This document shows, piece by piece, positions 34,870 through 43,722 of a stretch of 64,000 nucleotides of DNA (within the stretch, counting starts at the first letter, position 1; every line of letters starts with the position of its first letter). The stretch covers positions 5,146,001-5,210,000 of the forward strand of contig NZ_OZ239981.1 in assembly GCF_965196975.1 (NCBI RefSeq). The letters run 5' to 3'. Below the pieces are notes generated by a model. That model was not told the origin of the DNA. It did no database searches and worked only from the letters and a program-made list of their open reading frames with translations. Position numbers and translations under genes: made by a program. This stretch comes from Endozoicomonas sp965196975. Lineage in GTDB: Bacteria > Pseudomonadota > Gammaproteobacteria > Pseudomonadales > Endozoicomonadaceae.

Positions 34870-36468
34870 GTAACTATTCAGCACCCTTCATATAAATCTG
34901 GAATTTTCTGATTTTTCGACCATCATCTTATACTCAATTTTTCTAACAAATCTCCAGTATGGAACCAGACTTCCCAGCTACTCCGTTTACCGAAGCTCTC
35001 CTTAAAGAGAATGAAGAGCTTCGGACCGAGAATGCGCTTTTACGGGAACGTTGCAGCGAACTGGAAGAAAGGGTTAATAAAAACAGTCAAAACAGTAGTA
35101 AGCCACCATCGTCAGATGGTTATCAAAAGCCCAGTAAAAAAGGGAGTGATAAAGGTGATACATCTTCCAAAGAAGCCCCCTGCTCCTCACAGGAAACACC
35201 GAACCCCAAAAGCCTTAGACCATCTTCAGGCAATAAACCAGGTGGCCAGAAAGGTCATCAAGGCTCTTGTTTGAGACGTGTCGCCTTACCCGATTATGTC
35301 AGGCATCTGAAGGTTGAAAAATGTTGCTGTTGCCAGTCTTCGCTTATCGATATTAAACCCACCAAATACATTGAGCGACAGGTTTTTGATCCAGGTAGAC
35401 CCGGAGAATTTGAAGTTACCGCGTACTGGGCAGACGTTAAAGTATGTCCTTGTGGTAAACGGAACACCGCTGAGTTTCCCCAAGGAGTGAAAGCCGCTGC
35501 TCAATACGGAGAAGTGACTCAGGCAATGGCTGTTCATTTAAACCAGTATCACTTCATCCCATATCACCGGGTGTCTGAGTATTTCAATACTATTTATTGC
35601 ATGAGTGTCAGCGCAGGCTCTGTTGCCAATTTTGTTGCCTATACCCATGAGAACCTGGCCTCTACTGAGCAGAGTATCCGCGATGCTTTACAAGAAAGTC
35701 CGGTTGCAGGAGCGGATGAAACTGGCATGCGGGTTGACGGTTCACTGTGGTGGTTACACATTATGCGAGATGACCAATGGACGCTTTACTACCTCTCAGA
35801 AAGGCGAGGTTGTGAAGCAATGGATGCAATGGGCATCCTGCTGACTTTTGCAGGCATTCTGGTTCACGATCATTGGAAGTCCTACTTTGCCTATGCGGCA
35901 GTGCATGTGCTTTGTAATGCCCATCATCTGAGAGAGCTTCAGGGAGTTGTCGATAGGGATGCGAATAAGCTGGCTCTGCGGCTGATGAAATTGCTTACGC
36001 TCTCCTGGCACTTCTGCAAGAAATACAAAGCAGCCGGTCTGACTCAAATGCCTGGTGCAATACAGCTTCGCATTGAGACGATATACGACCAAATCCTTCA
36101 AAGGGCTCTCACGAAGGAAACCGCTTATATGGAAAAACAACGACAGGTGCTTGGACGTAAGAAGGTCAGGAATACCAAGGCCTACAACCTGTTCAAAAGG
36201 CTTATTGAGTTTAAGGTTGAAACGTTGCGCTTCATGTCGGACTTTTCAATTCCCTTCGATAACAATGGCAGTGAACGTGATGCCAGGATGGCCAAACTTA
36301 AGCAGAAGATCTCAGGCTGCTTCAGAAGCGAAGACGGAGGTACCATGTTTACCCGAATCCGAAGCTATTTATCATCTGCTAAAAAGCAGGGGTTGAACAT
36401 ATTTCAGGCGCTTCTTAAAGCGGTTCGAAATTACAACAATACGCCTTTGCTGGGTGCTGAATAGTTAC
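34870..36468 (+). mobile_element. IS66-family element, copy 2 (with 8-bp target duplication)
   Basis: 1599 bp with the same 17-bp terminal repeats as copy 1 (34870-34886 and 36452-36468). The 8-bp direct repeat CACATAAT flanks it exactly (34862-34869 and 36469-36476), the size expected for IS66. The intact duplication shows this copy inserted here by transposition and has not recombined since. Confidence 0.95.
34959..36464 (+). CDS. IS66-family transposase (TnpC type), copy 2
   Basis: The 501-residue protein is identical to the one at 10944-12449, with the same coiled coil, cysteine-rich segment and DDE residues (Asp253, Asp303, Glu438). Sequence identity between copies means that both moved recently or are kept the same by recombination. 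Confidence 0.93.
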   Translation: MEPDFPATPFTEALLKENEELRTENALLRERCSELEERVNKNSQNSSKPPSSDGYQKPSKKGSDKGDTSSKEAPCSSQETPNPKSLRPSSGNKPGGQKGHQGSCLRRVALPDYVRHLKVEKCCCCQSSLIDIKPTKYIERQVFDPGRPGEFEVTAYWADVKVCPCGKRNTAEFPQGVKAAAQYGEVTQAMAVHLNQYHFIPYHRVSEYFNTIYCMSVSAGSVANFVAYTHENLASTEQSIRDALQESPVAGADETGMRVDGSLWWLHIMRDDQWTLYYLSERRGCEAMDAMGILLTFAGILVHDHWKSYFAYAAVHVLCNAHHLRELQGVVDRDANKLALRLMKLLTLSWHFCKKYKAAGLTQMPGAIQLRIETIYDQILQRALTKETAYMEKQRQVLGRKKVRNTKAYNLFKRLIEFKVETLRFMSDFSIPFDNNGSERDARMAKLKQKISGCFRSEDGGTMFTRIRSYLSSAKKQGLNIFQALLKAVRNYNNTPLLGAE

Positions 36469-36503
36469 CACATAATTATTAAATGGGAAAAAGTTGCAGT
36501 TTT

Positions 36504-36896
36504 TCAACCCTCATCAGAGGGCTGAGCAATTATTGAGTCTAATAAAGCTACCTCTGTAGCTGATGGCTCAATAACTTGCATCGTAGAGAACAGCATTGAT
36601 AGGCCGTTGCTATTTGCGCAGGAACGGCTATGACAGAAATCAGAGTTTACCAATCTTAAGCCCCGGACTGTCGTATCAAAAAACAACCCTCCAATTCCAT
36701 CACAACGTTGATTGTTTGTTGGTGGTAAATAGCACTTTGTATTGGCTTTAATCTGAGTTGGTCCAAACGTTTCGACTGATACTATACGATGCCCAAAGTT
36801 GCGTGCCTGTGCAACAGCTTCCCCATTTAGTCTAGATAAATTACGGGAAAGTTGGTTTATAGAAGTATTCAATGATGATGGAGGTGTGGAGTTCAT
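36504..36896 (-). CDS. Hypothetical 130-residue protein
   Basis: I do not recognise it. No signal peptide or membrane helix is seen. The N-terminus is Ser/Asn/Thr-rich (MNSTPPSSLNTSINQLSRNL). The middle carries four cysteines (CYLPPTNNQRCDG, FCHSRSC) and the hydrophobic stretch GIGGLFFDTTVRGLRLV. It lies alone between IS66 and the end of the purine operon. It may be a real small gene or a remnant. Confidence 0.45.
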   Translation of the reverse strand: MNSTPPSSLNTSINQLSRNLSRLNGEAVAQARNFGHRIVSVETFGPTQIKANTKCYLPPTNNQRCDGIGGLFFDTTVRGLRLVNSDFCHSRSCANSNGLSMLFSTMQVIEPSATEVALLDSIIAQPSDEG

Positions 36897-37016
36897 GATA
36901 TGGTAAACTTATGATGTGATATTAAGTTTTATGAATCCTAGTTAAAGAGCGGAAGGTTCTCAGAAAGTTCCCGCCAGATTCAAATAAAGAACCCGACAGA
37001 ACTTTCTATGTTTTTA

Positions 37017-37565
37017 TTACCATTTAGATAATTTAGTATCAGTTGTTGAAGTGGGTTTCTGCCCACTACCACAGTACTGAATGCTCTTCTCTACTGCGTC
37101 CACCACCGTCTGATAACCTGTGCAACGACAGAGGTTACCTGCGTGCTCCCTGCGAATATCATCACGGTTGATGCCGTTACTGCCACTCTGACAGCAGCCC
37201 CCGGCAGATTGAGCAAGCCCCTCTACATAAGAAGTGGTTTTCATCACCAGTCCGGGGGTACAGAAGCCGCACTGCACGGCTCCGGCATCCACATAGGCCT
37301 GTTGCACCGGAGATAGCTCGCCATTGACGCTTTCTCCTTCAATGGTACGTATCTCCCTGCCTTCAGCCCTGATCGCCAGGGTAATACAGCTATCAACAGG
37401 CACTTCATCAATCAGTACCGTACAGGCTCCACATTCGCCAACACCACAGCCTTCCTTGCATCCGGTCAGACCGTGATCTCTCAATGCTTCAAGCAATGAC
37501 TGACGAACATCGATGACCAGTTCCACCGGTTTTCCATTCAGCTGGCATTGAATAATCTGTTTCAT
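37017..37565 (-). CDS. xdhC: Xanthine dehydrogenase iron-sulfur subunit XdhC
   Basis: 182 residues. Both [2Fe-2S] motifs are present: GCKEGCGVGECGACTVLIDE and QCGFCTPGLVM with NLCRCTGYQ. E. coli XdhC has 159 residues; the extra length is a short insert between the two halves of the second cluster region (SAGGCCQSGSNG, adding two Cys) and a C-terminal tail. It transfers electrons from the molybdenum site in XdhA to the FAD in XdhB. The start overlaps the xdhB stop by 4 bp. It is the last gene of the seven-gene minus-strand unit. Confidence 0.93.
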   Translation of the reverse strand: MKQIIQCQLNGKPVELVIDVRQSLLEALRDHGLTGCKEGCGVGECGACTVLIDEVPVDSCITLAIRAEGREIRTIEGESVNGELSPVQQAYVDAGAVQCGFCTPGLVMKTTSYVEGLAQSAGGCCQSGSNGINRDDIRREHAGNLCRCTGYQTVVDAVEKSIQYCGSGQKPTSTTDTKLSKW

Positions 37566-38437
37566 AGCTGGCCTCCAGCCCGAATCATGGCTTCGCTGAT
37601 CACTCTGTCAGCGAGCGTACGGATGATGTGTTCGCGAAAATCCTTACTGGCCCGCCAGGAGTTTCTGGGCGAGAGCTCTTCAAGCACCATGGAGGCAATA
37701 TCTGCAATCAGCTTTCTGGAAACCGGCTGTCCAATAACTTGTTCTTCAAGCACTCGGCAGCGCTTGGGTACTGGGGCTGCGACCGTGTAGGCCAGGCGCA
37801 GGCTTTCGATGCGGTTATCTTCCAGTTTACAGGCAGCAGCACAGCCGATAGTGGCAATATCCATCGCTTTACGCATGGCGTATTTATAAAAATGACTGCC
37901 GGTATGTTGATGACTTTCAGGATTGATAGTGAAGCGGGTCACCATCTCATCATCCTCAATATGAACTTTACCCGGGCCTGCGTAGAACTCTTCAACGGGC
38001 ACTTCCCGTGTTCCCCTGTGGCTTTGCAGGGTGACTCTGGCATCAAACACCAGCAGAGGGGCGGCGCTGTCGCCACTGGGTGCGCCATTGCAGATATTGC
38101 CACCCAGGGTCGCCATATTACGCAACTGGGGACCTCCAATTGAGGAGGAGCCTTCCACCAGGGCGGGCAGCAGCCCATCATTCTTGAGGAAGTTAATCAG
38201 CCGGGTAAACGTCACCCCGGAGCCGATCTGAAGTGCACCATCCGGGGTGTGGGTGATCCAGGTCAGTTCGTCCAGGTCATGGATATCCACAAGAGAGCTA
38301 AAACCGGATTTACCTTCCCTCAGTCTTATAAGTACATCGGTTCCCCCGGCAATCAGTTTGCTGCCGGGGTTTTCGGCCAACAGGTGACAGGCGTGTTCAA
38401 TGCTGCTGGCTCGATGATAGTGATCAATGGGGAACAT
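37562..38437 (-). CDS. xdhB: Xanthine dehydrogenase FAD-binding subunit XdhB
   Basis: 291 residues (E. coli XdhB 292). FAD-binding blocks: KLIAGGTDVLIRLREGK, and SIGGPQLRNMATLGGNICNG followed by APSGDSAAPLLVFDA, then the CO-dehydrogenase-flavoprotein C-terminal domain. It lies 37 bp after xdhA and overlaps xdhC by 4 bp. Confidence 0.94.
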   Translation of the reverse strand: MFPIDHYHRASSIEHACHLLAENPGSKLIAGGTDVLIRLREGKSGFSSLVDIHDLDELTWITHTPDGALQIGSGVTFTRLINFLKNDGLLPALVEGSSSIGGPQLRNMATLGGNICNGAPSGDSAAPLLVFDARVTLQSHRGTREVPVEEFYAGPGKVHIEDDEMVTRFTINPESHQHTGSHFYKYAMRKAMDIATIGCAAACKLEDNRIESLRLAYTVAAPVPKRCRVLEEQVIGQPVSRKLIADIASMVLEELSPRNSWRASKDFREHIIRTLADRVISEAMIRAGGQL

Positions 38438-38474
38438 GCTTTCTCTCCACCTTTATATAGCGCTCAAGGCTGCC

Positions 38475-40754
38475 CTAAATTAACTCTGCATCACGGAATG
38501 CGGTGAATAATGCCTTGGGAGACATGGGCAGCTGGTTCATGGCAACACCCGTCGCATCCAGAATGGCATTGCGAATGGCCGGCGCAACGGAAAGCAGAGG
38601 AGGCTCACCCAGGGATTTGTTACCAAAGGCGGCTGTCGGCTCATGGGTTTCAACAAAGTCACAGCTGATGTCTGGAGCATCCATCATGGTAGCGATTTTG
38701 TAATCCAGCAGGTTATTGTTGTAGATCCAGCCGGTTTCCGGGTCTGCCAGCAGCTCTTCACTGAGGGCTCCGGAAATACCCATGCCGACACCACCATAAA
38801 CCTGTCCAGCAGCCAGGTCAGGGTTGATGATTTTGCCAGAGTCATGAACGTTGCGAATGCCAAGGATCGACACCTGGCAGAGGGCAATATCCACTTCCAC
38901 TTCCACCAGGGTGCAGCCATAGGAATAGGCGTTCGTGGTCACCTTTCGGGAAACTTCAGCGGTTAACTGCTGTCCGCGGGTTTTGTGATAGTAAGCATCA
39001 AGGGCCAGCTCGTTTAAGGAGAGGCGGACTGTTTCATCACGATTGAGTACCGCATCTCCAGAGATGGTCAGCTGATCAACAGGCAGCTCAAGCATGGTAC
39101 TGGCATACTCGAGGATACGCTGCCTGAGAAGATCACCGGTCTCTGCTACGGCCTGGCAGACAATATAGGTCTGTCTTGAGGCAAAGGATCCCGGGTCAAA
39201 GGGTGTCGTGTCAGTATCCTGGGTGGACACCAGGCGAATGGCAGAGACGGGGATACCCAGTTTCTCCGCAGCCATCTGGGCAATAACGGTATCTGAGCCC
39301 TGGCCAATTTCGGTAGCACCGATTTGAACGGTGACCCGGCCATCCTGATTCAGAATCATCCGAGCGCCGGCAATTTCTACGGATGCAGGGTAGGTTCCGC
39401 TGCCGTATGAGAAACACGCAACACCCAGTCCTCGTCGTATGTTTCCTGTCTTGAATGTCTGGTGATCCTGCTTTTTCTGATCCCAGCCAAATGTCTCACG
39501 GCCTTTTGCCAGACATTCACGAATACCCGCGCTCTCAATGACCTTGCCAGTCAGAGGGTTGATATCTCCAGTCTGTGCAGCATTCTTAAGGCGGAAATCA
39601 ATGCTGTCCATACCAACCTTTCTGGCAGCCTCTTCCATCATGGACTCAACGGCATAAACCAGCTGGGGTGAGCCATAGCCACGCATGGCACCTGCAGATG
39701 GCAGGTTGGAGTAGTGAGTGATTGCCTGATAGGAGAGCGCTGCATTGGGGTAAAGAGGAACGACTTTGGAACCGGCCGCTTTGGCAATGGAATGGCCATG
39801 AGAGGCATAGCCACCGGTATTGGAAGAAACATCCATGGTCAGGGCTTTGAGTGCGCCATCATTATTCACTGCACATTCCACATTCACCCGGAATGGGTGA
39901 CGAATTCGGGTACTGCTCAGGCACTCCTCACGGGTCAGTTCCAGCATCACTGGAATGCCGCCTAATTTTTTCGTCAGGAAAGCAACCATCGGCTCAAGCA
40001 CGACATCCTGCTTGTTACCAAAGCCCCCCCCAATAGCAGGTTTGATCACCTGAACGGTGCTCATGGGAATATCCAGAGCCTGGCTGACAATTCGGCGGCA
40101 GATGTGGGGAATCTGGGTGGATGACATGACCACAATATGGTCAGTGTCGTCCATATAGGCCCAGGCAATGTGGTTTTCCATGTGACAGTGCTGAACCATC
40201 TGGGTCTGGAACTGCCCCGTCAGAGAGTGATCGGCTGCAGCAATAGCAGCCTGAACATCACCACATTGATAATTATGCTCGCCGACGCGGTTTCCACTGC
40301 CATTGTGTAACTCTGTGGCCTTCTCATCCAGCGCCTGATCATGATTCAGAATGGCTGGATACTCTTCATAAGTGACCTTGATTTTTTTCAGTGCCTTGCT
40401 GGCCGTCAAACCATCGACCGCGACGACAATGGCAATTTCATCACCGTGGTAACGGACATAGTCTGTCAGCAGGAGACGGTCTTCCTTATCCCTTGCTGCC
40501 GGGTCAAGGTTAAAAGCATGACCGGCGGTGGCAAAGGGTATCCTGGGAATATCCGCAAAGGTGAAAAAGGCTTCAACACCGGTTATGGCAAGGGCTTCAG
40601 TGGTATCAATATCAACCACCCTGCCGTGAGCTATGTTGCTGTGAAGATATTTGGCAATGCGTGTACCGGGAAGAGCCAGATCACCAGTAAAACGACAGCG
40701 GCCGGTTACCTTGGCTTTGGCATCCAGGCGCTCCTGTGAGAGTCCGACAGACAT
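38475..40754 (-). CDS. xdhA: Xanthine dehydrogenase molybdenum-binding subunit XdhA
   Basis: 759 residues (E. coli XdhA 752). It hydroxylates hypoxanthine/xanthine at the molybdopterin site. Motifs: KPAIGGGFGNKQDVVLEP, AMRGYGSPQ, GATEIGQGSDTVIAQMAAEK, and KSLGEPPLLSVAPAIRNAI with the catalytic Glu. The C-terminal MPMSPKALFTAF-type end is normal. A 134-bp gap containing a palindromic repeat separates it from hyuA upstream. Confidence 0.94.
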   Translation of the reverse strand: MSVGLSQERLDAKAKVTGRCRFTGDLALPGTRIAKYLHSNIAHGRVVDIDTTEALAITGVEAFFTFADIPRIPFATAGHAFNLDPAARDKEDRLLLTDYVRYHGDEIAIVVAVDGLTASKALKKIKVTYEEYPAILNHDQALDEKATELHNGSGNRVGEHNYQCGDVQAAIAAADHSLTGQFQTQMVQHCHMENHIAWAYMDDTDHIVVMSSTQIPHICRRIVSQALDIPMSTVQVIKPAIGGGFGNKQDVVLEPMVAFLTKKLGGIPVMLELTREECLSSTRIRHPFRVNVECAVNNDGALKALTMDVSSNTGGYASHGHSIAKAAGSKVVPLYPNAALSYQAITHYSNLPSAGAMRGYGSPQLVYAVESMMEEAARKVGMDSIDFRLKNAAQTGDINPLTGKVIESAGIRECLAKGRETFGWDQKKQDHQTFKTGNIRRGLGVACFSYGSGTYPASVEIAGARMILNQDGRVTVQIGATEIGQGSDTVIAQMAAEKLGIPVSAIRLVSTQDTDTTPFDPGSFASRQTYIVCQAVAETGDLLRQRILEYASTMLELPVDQLTISGDAVLNRDETVRLSLNELALDAYYHKTRGQQLTAEVSRKVTTNAYSYGCTLVEVEVDIALCQVSILGIRNVHDSGKIINPDLAAGQVYGGVGMGISGALSEELLADPETGWIYNNNLLDYKIATMMDAPDISCDFVETHEPTAAFGNKSLGEPPLLSVAPAIRNAILDATGVAMNQLPMSPKALFTAFRDAELI

Positions 40755-40813
40755 GGTTGATTCCTATTGTTTCCACAAAAGTAGATCGGTGTTGACGCGT
40801 GACAAAAAAGCGC

Positions 40814-40873
40814 TGAACCACAAAGATCACGAAGGCCTATTTTTAAAAAGCTTCGTGCTCTTTGTGGTTCAAA
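40814..40873. repeat. Intergenic palindromic repeat between hyuA and xdhA
   Basis: TGAACCACAAAGATCACGAAG pairs with CTTCGTGCTCTTTGTGGTTC: an almost perfect 20-bp stem with a 17-base loop. It belongs to the same AACCACAAAG family as the repeats at 44954-45020 and 47595-47674. Confidence 0.8.
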
Positions 40874-40888
40874 AAATGCCTGCCGAAA

Positions 40889-42328
40889 TCACTTTTCCCA
40901 GTAACGGAAGCATTCATTCAACGGTTGGCGATGCAGGAACTGTCCATGACCCGGCTTACCGGTAAAGTGGCCATCCCGCACAATAATTTCGCCTCTGGAC
41001 AGGGTCATGATCGGATAGCCCTGCATTTTCATACCCTCATATGGGCAGTAATCAGAGCGACCATGCATCAGTCGCTGGCTGAGTGTTACCTCTCTATTTG
41101 GATCAATAATTACCAGATCAGCATCGGCTCCCTCTGCGATCAGGCCTTTGCGTGGGTAGAGCCCAAACAACTGGGCAGGGCGTGTACTGACCAGTTCAAC
41201 AAAATGGTTGATGGAAATACGGTCTTTCATCACCCCTTCAGAGAAGAGCAGGGGCACACGGTTTTCAACGCCGGGAATACCATTAGGGCAATATTGGAAG
41301 CCATCCCGCCCCGCGCGTTTCTGTGACATGGTGAACGCGCAATGATCGGTAGCTACCGTACTGATGGTTCCGTCCATTACCCCCTGCCAGAGTTGATTCT
41401 GGTGGTAGCTGTCACGCAGGGGAGGGCTCATGATGTATTTCAACCCTTCATCATAAGGGTGTTCAGCTGCACCATTCTCACCGGTGGAGCTGTTGTATTT
41501 ATTGATATCCAGTGACAGGTACTGGGGGCAGGTTTCCGCAAAGACCGCCTGTCCTCGCTGATGTGCCTGACGGATGTATTCCAGACCAATGCCGTTGGAA
41601 AGGTGAACGATATAGATCGGTGCATCGCCTGCCAGTGTGGCGAGGTTGATCATGCGACCCACTGCTTCGGCCTCACACTCTGGTGGACGGCTCAAGGCGT
41701 GATAAATGGGGGCATTGGAACCCTGGGCGAGAACCTTTTCTTTCAGGAAGCGGATAGCTCCGTCGTTTTCAGGGTGAACGCAGGTGAGGGCATTCAGCTG
41801 GTTTAAACGTTCCAGTGCTGCAAGAACCTGACTGTCATCCAGTTTGTAACCATAGGTCAGGTAGAGTTTGAAGCTGGAGATTCCTTCTTCCAGCACCATG
41901 GACTCCATTTCTTCAAGTATACTGTCGTCTATATGCTGGATGGTGCCGTGAAAACTGTAATCAATAACGGCCTTGTCACGGGCAAATGCGTGGTAACGTT
42001 CAAGCTGATGGTGCAGGGAGCATCCGGCGGGGCCAAAACCCATATGGTCAACAATCGTGGTGGTTCCACCGCAGGCTGCTGACACCGTGCCGCTGTAAAA
42101 GTCATCGCAGCTCTGGGCGATACCTACATCAATATTCAGGTGAGTATGAACGTCAACGCCGCCAGGTATGACATAGTGACCGGCGGCGTTAATGATTTCG
42201 ACAGAAGGGTCTTCAGGTAATTCAATATTCGGGGCAATACGCTCAATGATACCGTCACGGGTCAACAGGTCCGCCCGCTCACTGGTATCGGCATTCACCA
42301 GCGTTGCATTTTTTATAAGGACGTTCAT
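40889..42328 (-). CDS. hyuA: D-hydantoinase / dihydropyrimidinase-family amidohydrolase HyuA
   Basis: 479 residues (E. coli HyuA 461). Binuclear-metal amidohydrolase: HxH in GGVDVHTHLNID, likely carboxylated Lys in SSFKLYLTYGYK, further His in CVHPEND and IVHLSNG, and Asp in ATDHCAFT. In the purine cluster it is thought to open a cyclic ureide intermediate. Upstream neighbour ygeY is 70 bp away. The extra C-terminal tail (HFTGKPGHGQFLHRQPLNE) is about 15 residues longer than in E. coli. Confidence 0.92.
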   Translation of the reverse strand: MNVLIKNATLVNADTSERADLLTRDGIIERIAPNIELPEDPSVEIINAAGHYVIPGGVDVHTHLNIDVGIAQSCDDFYSGTVSAACGGTTTIVDHMGFGPAGCSLHHQLERYHAFARDKAVIDYSFHGTIQHIDDSILEEMESMVLEEGISSFKLYLTYGYKLDDSQVLAALERLNQLNALTCVHPENDGAIRFLKEKVLAQGSNAPIYHALSRPPECEAEAVGRMINLATLAGDAPIYIVHLSNGIGLEYIRQAHQRGQAVFAETCPQYLSLDINKYNSSTGENGAAEHPYDEGLKYIMSPPLRDSYHQNQLWQGVMDGTISTVATDHCAFTMSQKRAGRDGFQYCPNGIPGVENRVPLLFSEGVMKDRISINHFVELVSTRPAQLFGLYPRKGLIAEGADADLVIIDPNREVTLSQRLMHGRSDYCPYEGMKMQGYPIMTLSRGEIIVRDGHFTGKPGHGQFLHRQPLNECFRYWEK

Positions 42329-42398
42329 GGTCCCGTACCTTTTTGTTATCAGCTCGCTCTCACGAAAAGCATGAGAGCGAGGGGTTTACTGGTTTTGC

Positions 42399-43625
42399 TT
42401 ATTTTTCTTCCAGGTTATGCAGGTACATGCCAGGAATAGCAGCATACATGGCAGCACACTTAACCAGATGGTCTTTCCAGGTCTTCTCGTCTGGAGCATG
42501 AGCTTCTGGCTCTTTACCAGGACCAAAACCAACAACCGGGATACCATAACGGCCCATGATGGAAACGCCGTTGGTAGAGAACGTCCACTTGTCCACCAGA
42601 GGCTTCTTGTCGAAGAGGAGCTCGAAGCAGTCACTGGTAACTTTGGTGACCAGGTGATCTTCTGGCAGTACCCATGCAGGGAAGTAGCACTCGGTTTCAT
42701 AAACCAGACCGGTGTATGCTGGACGGTCATAGTTGTACATGGAAACCTTGGCATCCGCTGCCTGAACGGCAGGTAATGCACGGATCTCTTCCAGAGCACC
42801 TTCCCAGGTTTCGCCCCAGGTCAGACGACGGTCGATGGAGATAGCACAGCTATCTGCAACGGCGCAGCGGCTTGGAGAGGTGAAGAACACTTCAGAAACC
42901 GTCAGTGTACCCTTGCCCAGGAACTCATCATCGCCCAGATTGTCAGCCAGTTCTTTGATCTCGTTCAGGATTGGGCCCATCTTGAAGATGGCGTTGTCAC
43001 CACGCTCTGGTGCAGAGCCATGACAGCTGACACCGCTGACATCTACACGGATTTCCATACGACCGCGCTGGCCGCGGTAAATGTTGCAGTCAGTAGGTTC
43101 GGTGCTGACAACAAACTCAGGACGCAGTCCGGTTTCATTGATGATGTACTGCCAGCACAGACCATCGCAGTCTTCTTCCTGAACGGTACCGGTCACTACC
43201 AGTGTGTAGTCGTCTTCAAGGCCGAGGTCCTTGATGATCTTACCGGCGTAAACCATGGAAGCCATACCGCCTTCCTGGTCAGATGCGCCACGACCACCGA
43301 TGGTTTCTTCATCTTCGTAGCCTTCATAAGGGTCGAAGGTCCAGTTGCTCAGGTTACCCACACCGACGGTGTCGATATGAGCGTCCATGGCAATAATGTG
43401 CTTACCATGACCGATATAGCCAAGCACGTTACCCTGTGGATCGATGTCTACCTTATCAAAGCCAACCTTTTCCATTTCTTCCTTGATGCGAAGTACTACT
43501 TTCTCTTCATCACAGGATTCACTGGGAATAGCGATCATGTCCCGCAGGAAACGGGTCATATCTGGCTTGTACTCTTCGGCTTTTTTGAGAATTTCTGCGA
43601 AGGGGATTTTCAGTTCACTGCTCAT
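42399..43625 (-). CDS. ygeY: M20-family peptidase-like hydrolase YgeY
   Basis: 408 residues (E. coli 403). M20 metal motifs: IAMDAHIDTVGVG (His and Asp), GGRGASDQEGGMASMV, TVQEEDCDGL (catalytic Glu-Glu) and the C-terminal GFGPGKEPEAHAPDE (His). It lies between ygeX and hyuA as in E. coli. Members of this cluster have been reported as needed for anaerobic uric acid breakdown in gut bacteria, where YgeY hydrolyses an intermediate before YgeX acts. Confidence 0.93.
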   Translation of the reverse strand: MSSELKIPFAEILKKAEEYKPDMTRFLRDMIAIPSESCDEEKVVLRIKEEMEKVGFDKVDIDPQGNVLGYIGHGKHIIAMDAHIDTVGVGNLSNWTFDPYEGYEDEETIGGRGASDQEGGMASMVYAGKIIKDLGLEDDYTLVVTGTVQEEDCDGLCWQYIINETGLRPEFVVSTEPTDCNIYRGQRGRMEIRVDVSGVSCHGSAPERGDNAIFKMGPILNEIKELADNLGDDEFLGKGTLTVSEVFFTSPSRCAVADSCAISIDRRLTWGETWEGALEEIRALPAVQAADAKVSMYNYDRPAYTGLVYETECYFPAWVLPEDHLVTKVTSDCFELLFDKKPLVDKWTFSTNGVSIMGRYGIPVVGFGPGKEPEAHAPDEKTWKDHLVKCAAMYAAIPGMYLHNLEEK

Positions 43626-43722
43626 GGTTATCTATCCTTTGTTAGCGGGCGATGCAGTGAAGGATTGAACGAATGAATCCACTGCTGCACTGCCGGTTTT
43701 TTCTGTTTAAAAAATTGATTGA

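Noticed and set aside
10940..36468. Composite transposon made of the two IS66 copies
   Set aside because: Outer flanks carry no matching duplication (GAAAAAGC on the left, CACATAAT on the right), and copy 2 has its own local duplication, so the block did not arrive as one transposon.
36962..37007. Hairpin AGAAAGTTC/GAACTTTCT after xdhC as a terminator
   Set aside because: The T tract is on the strand opposite to the operon and the stem is interrupted; too weak to call.
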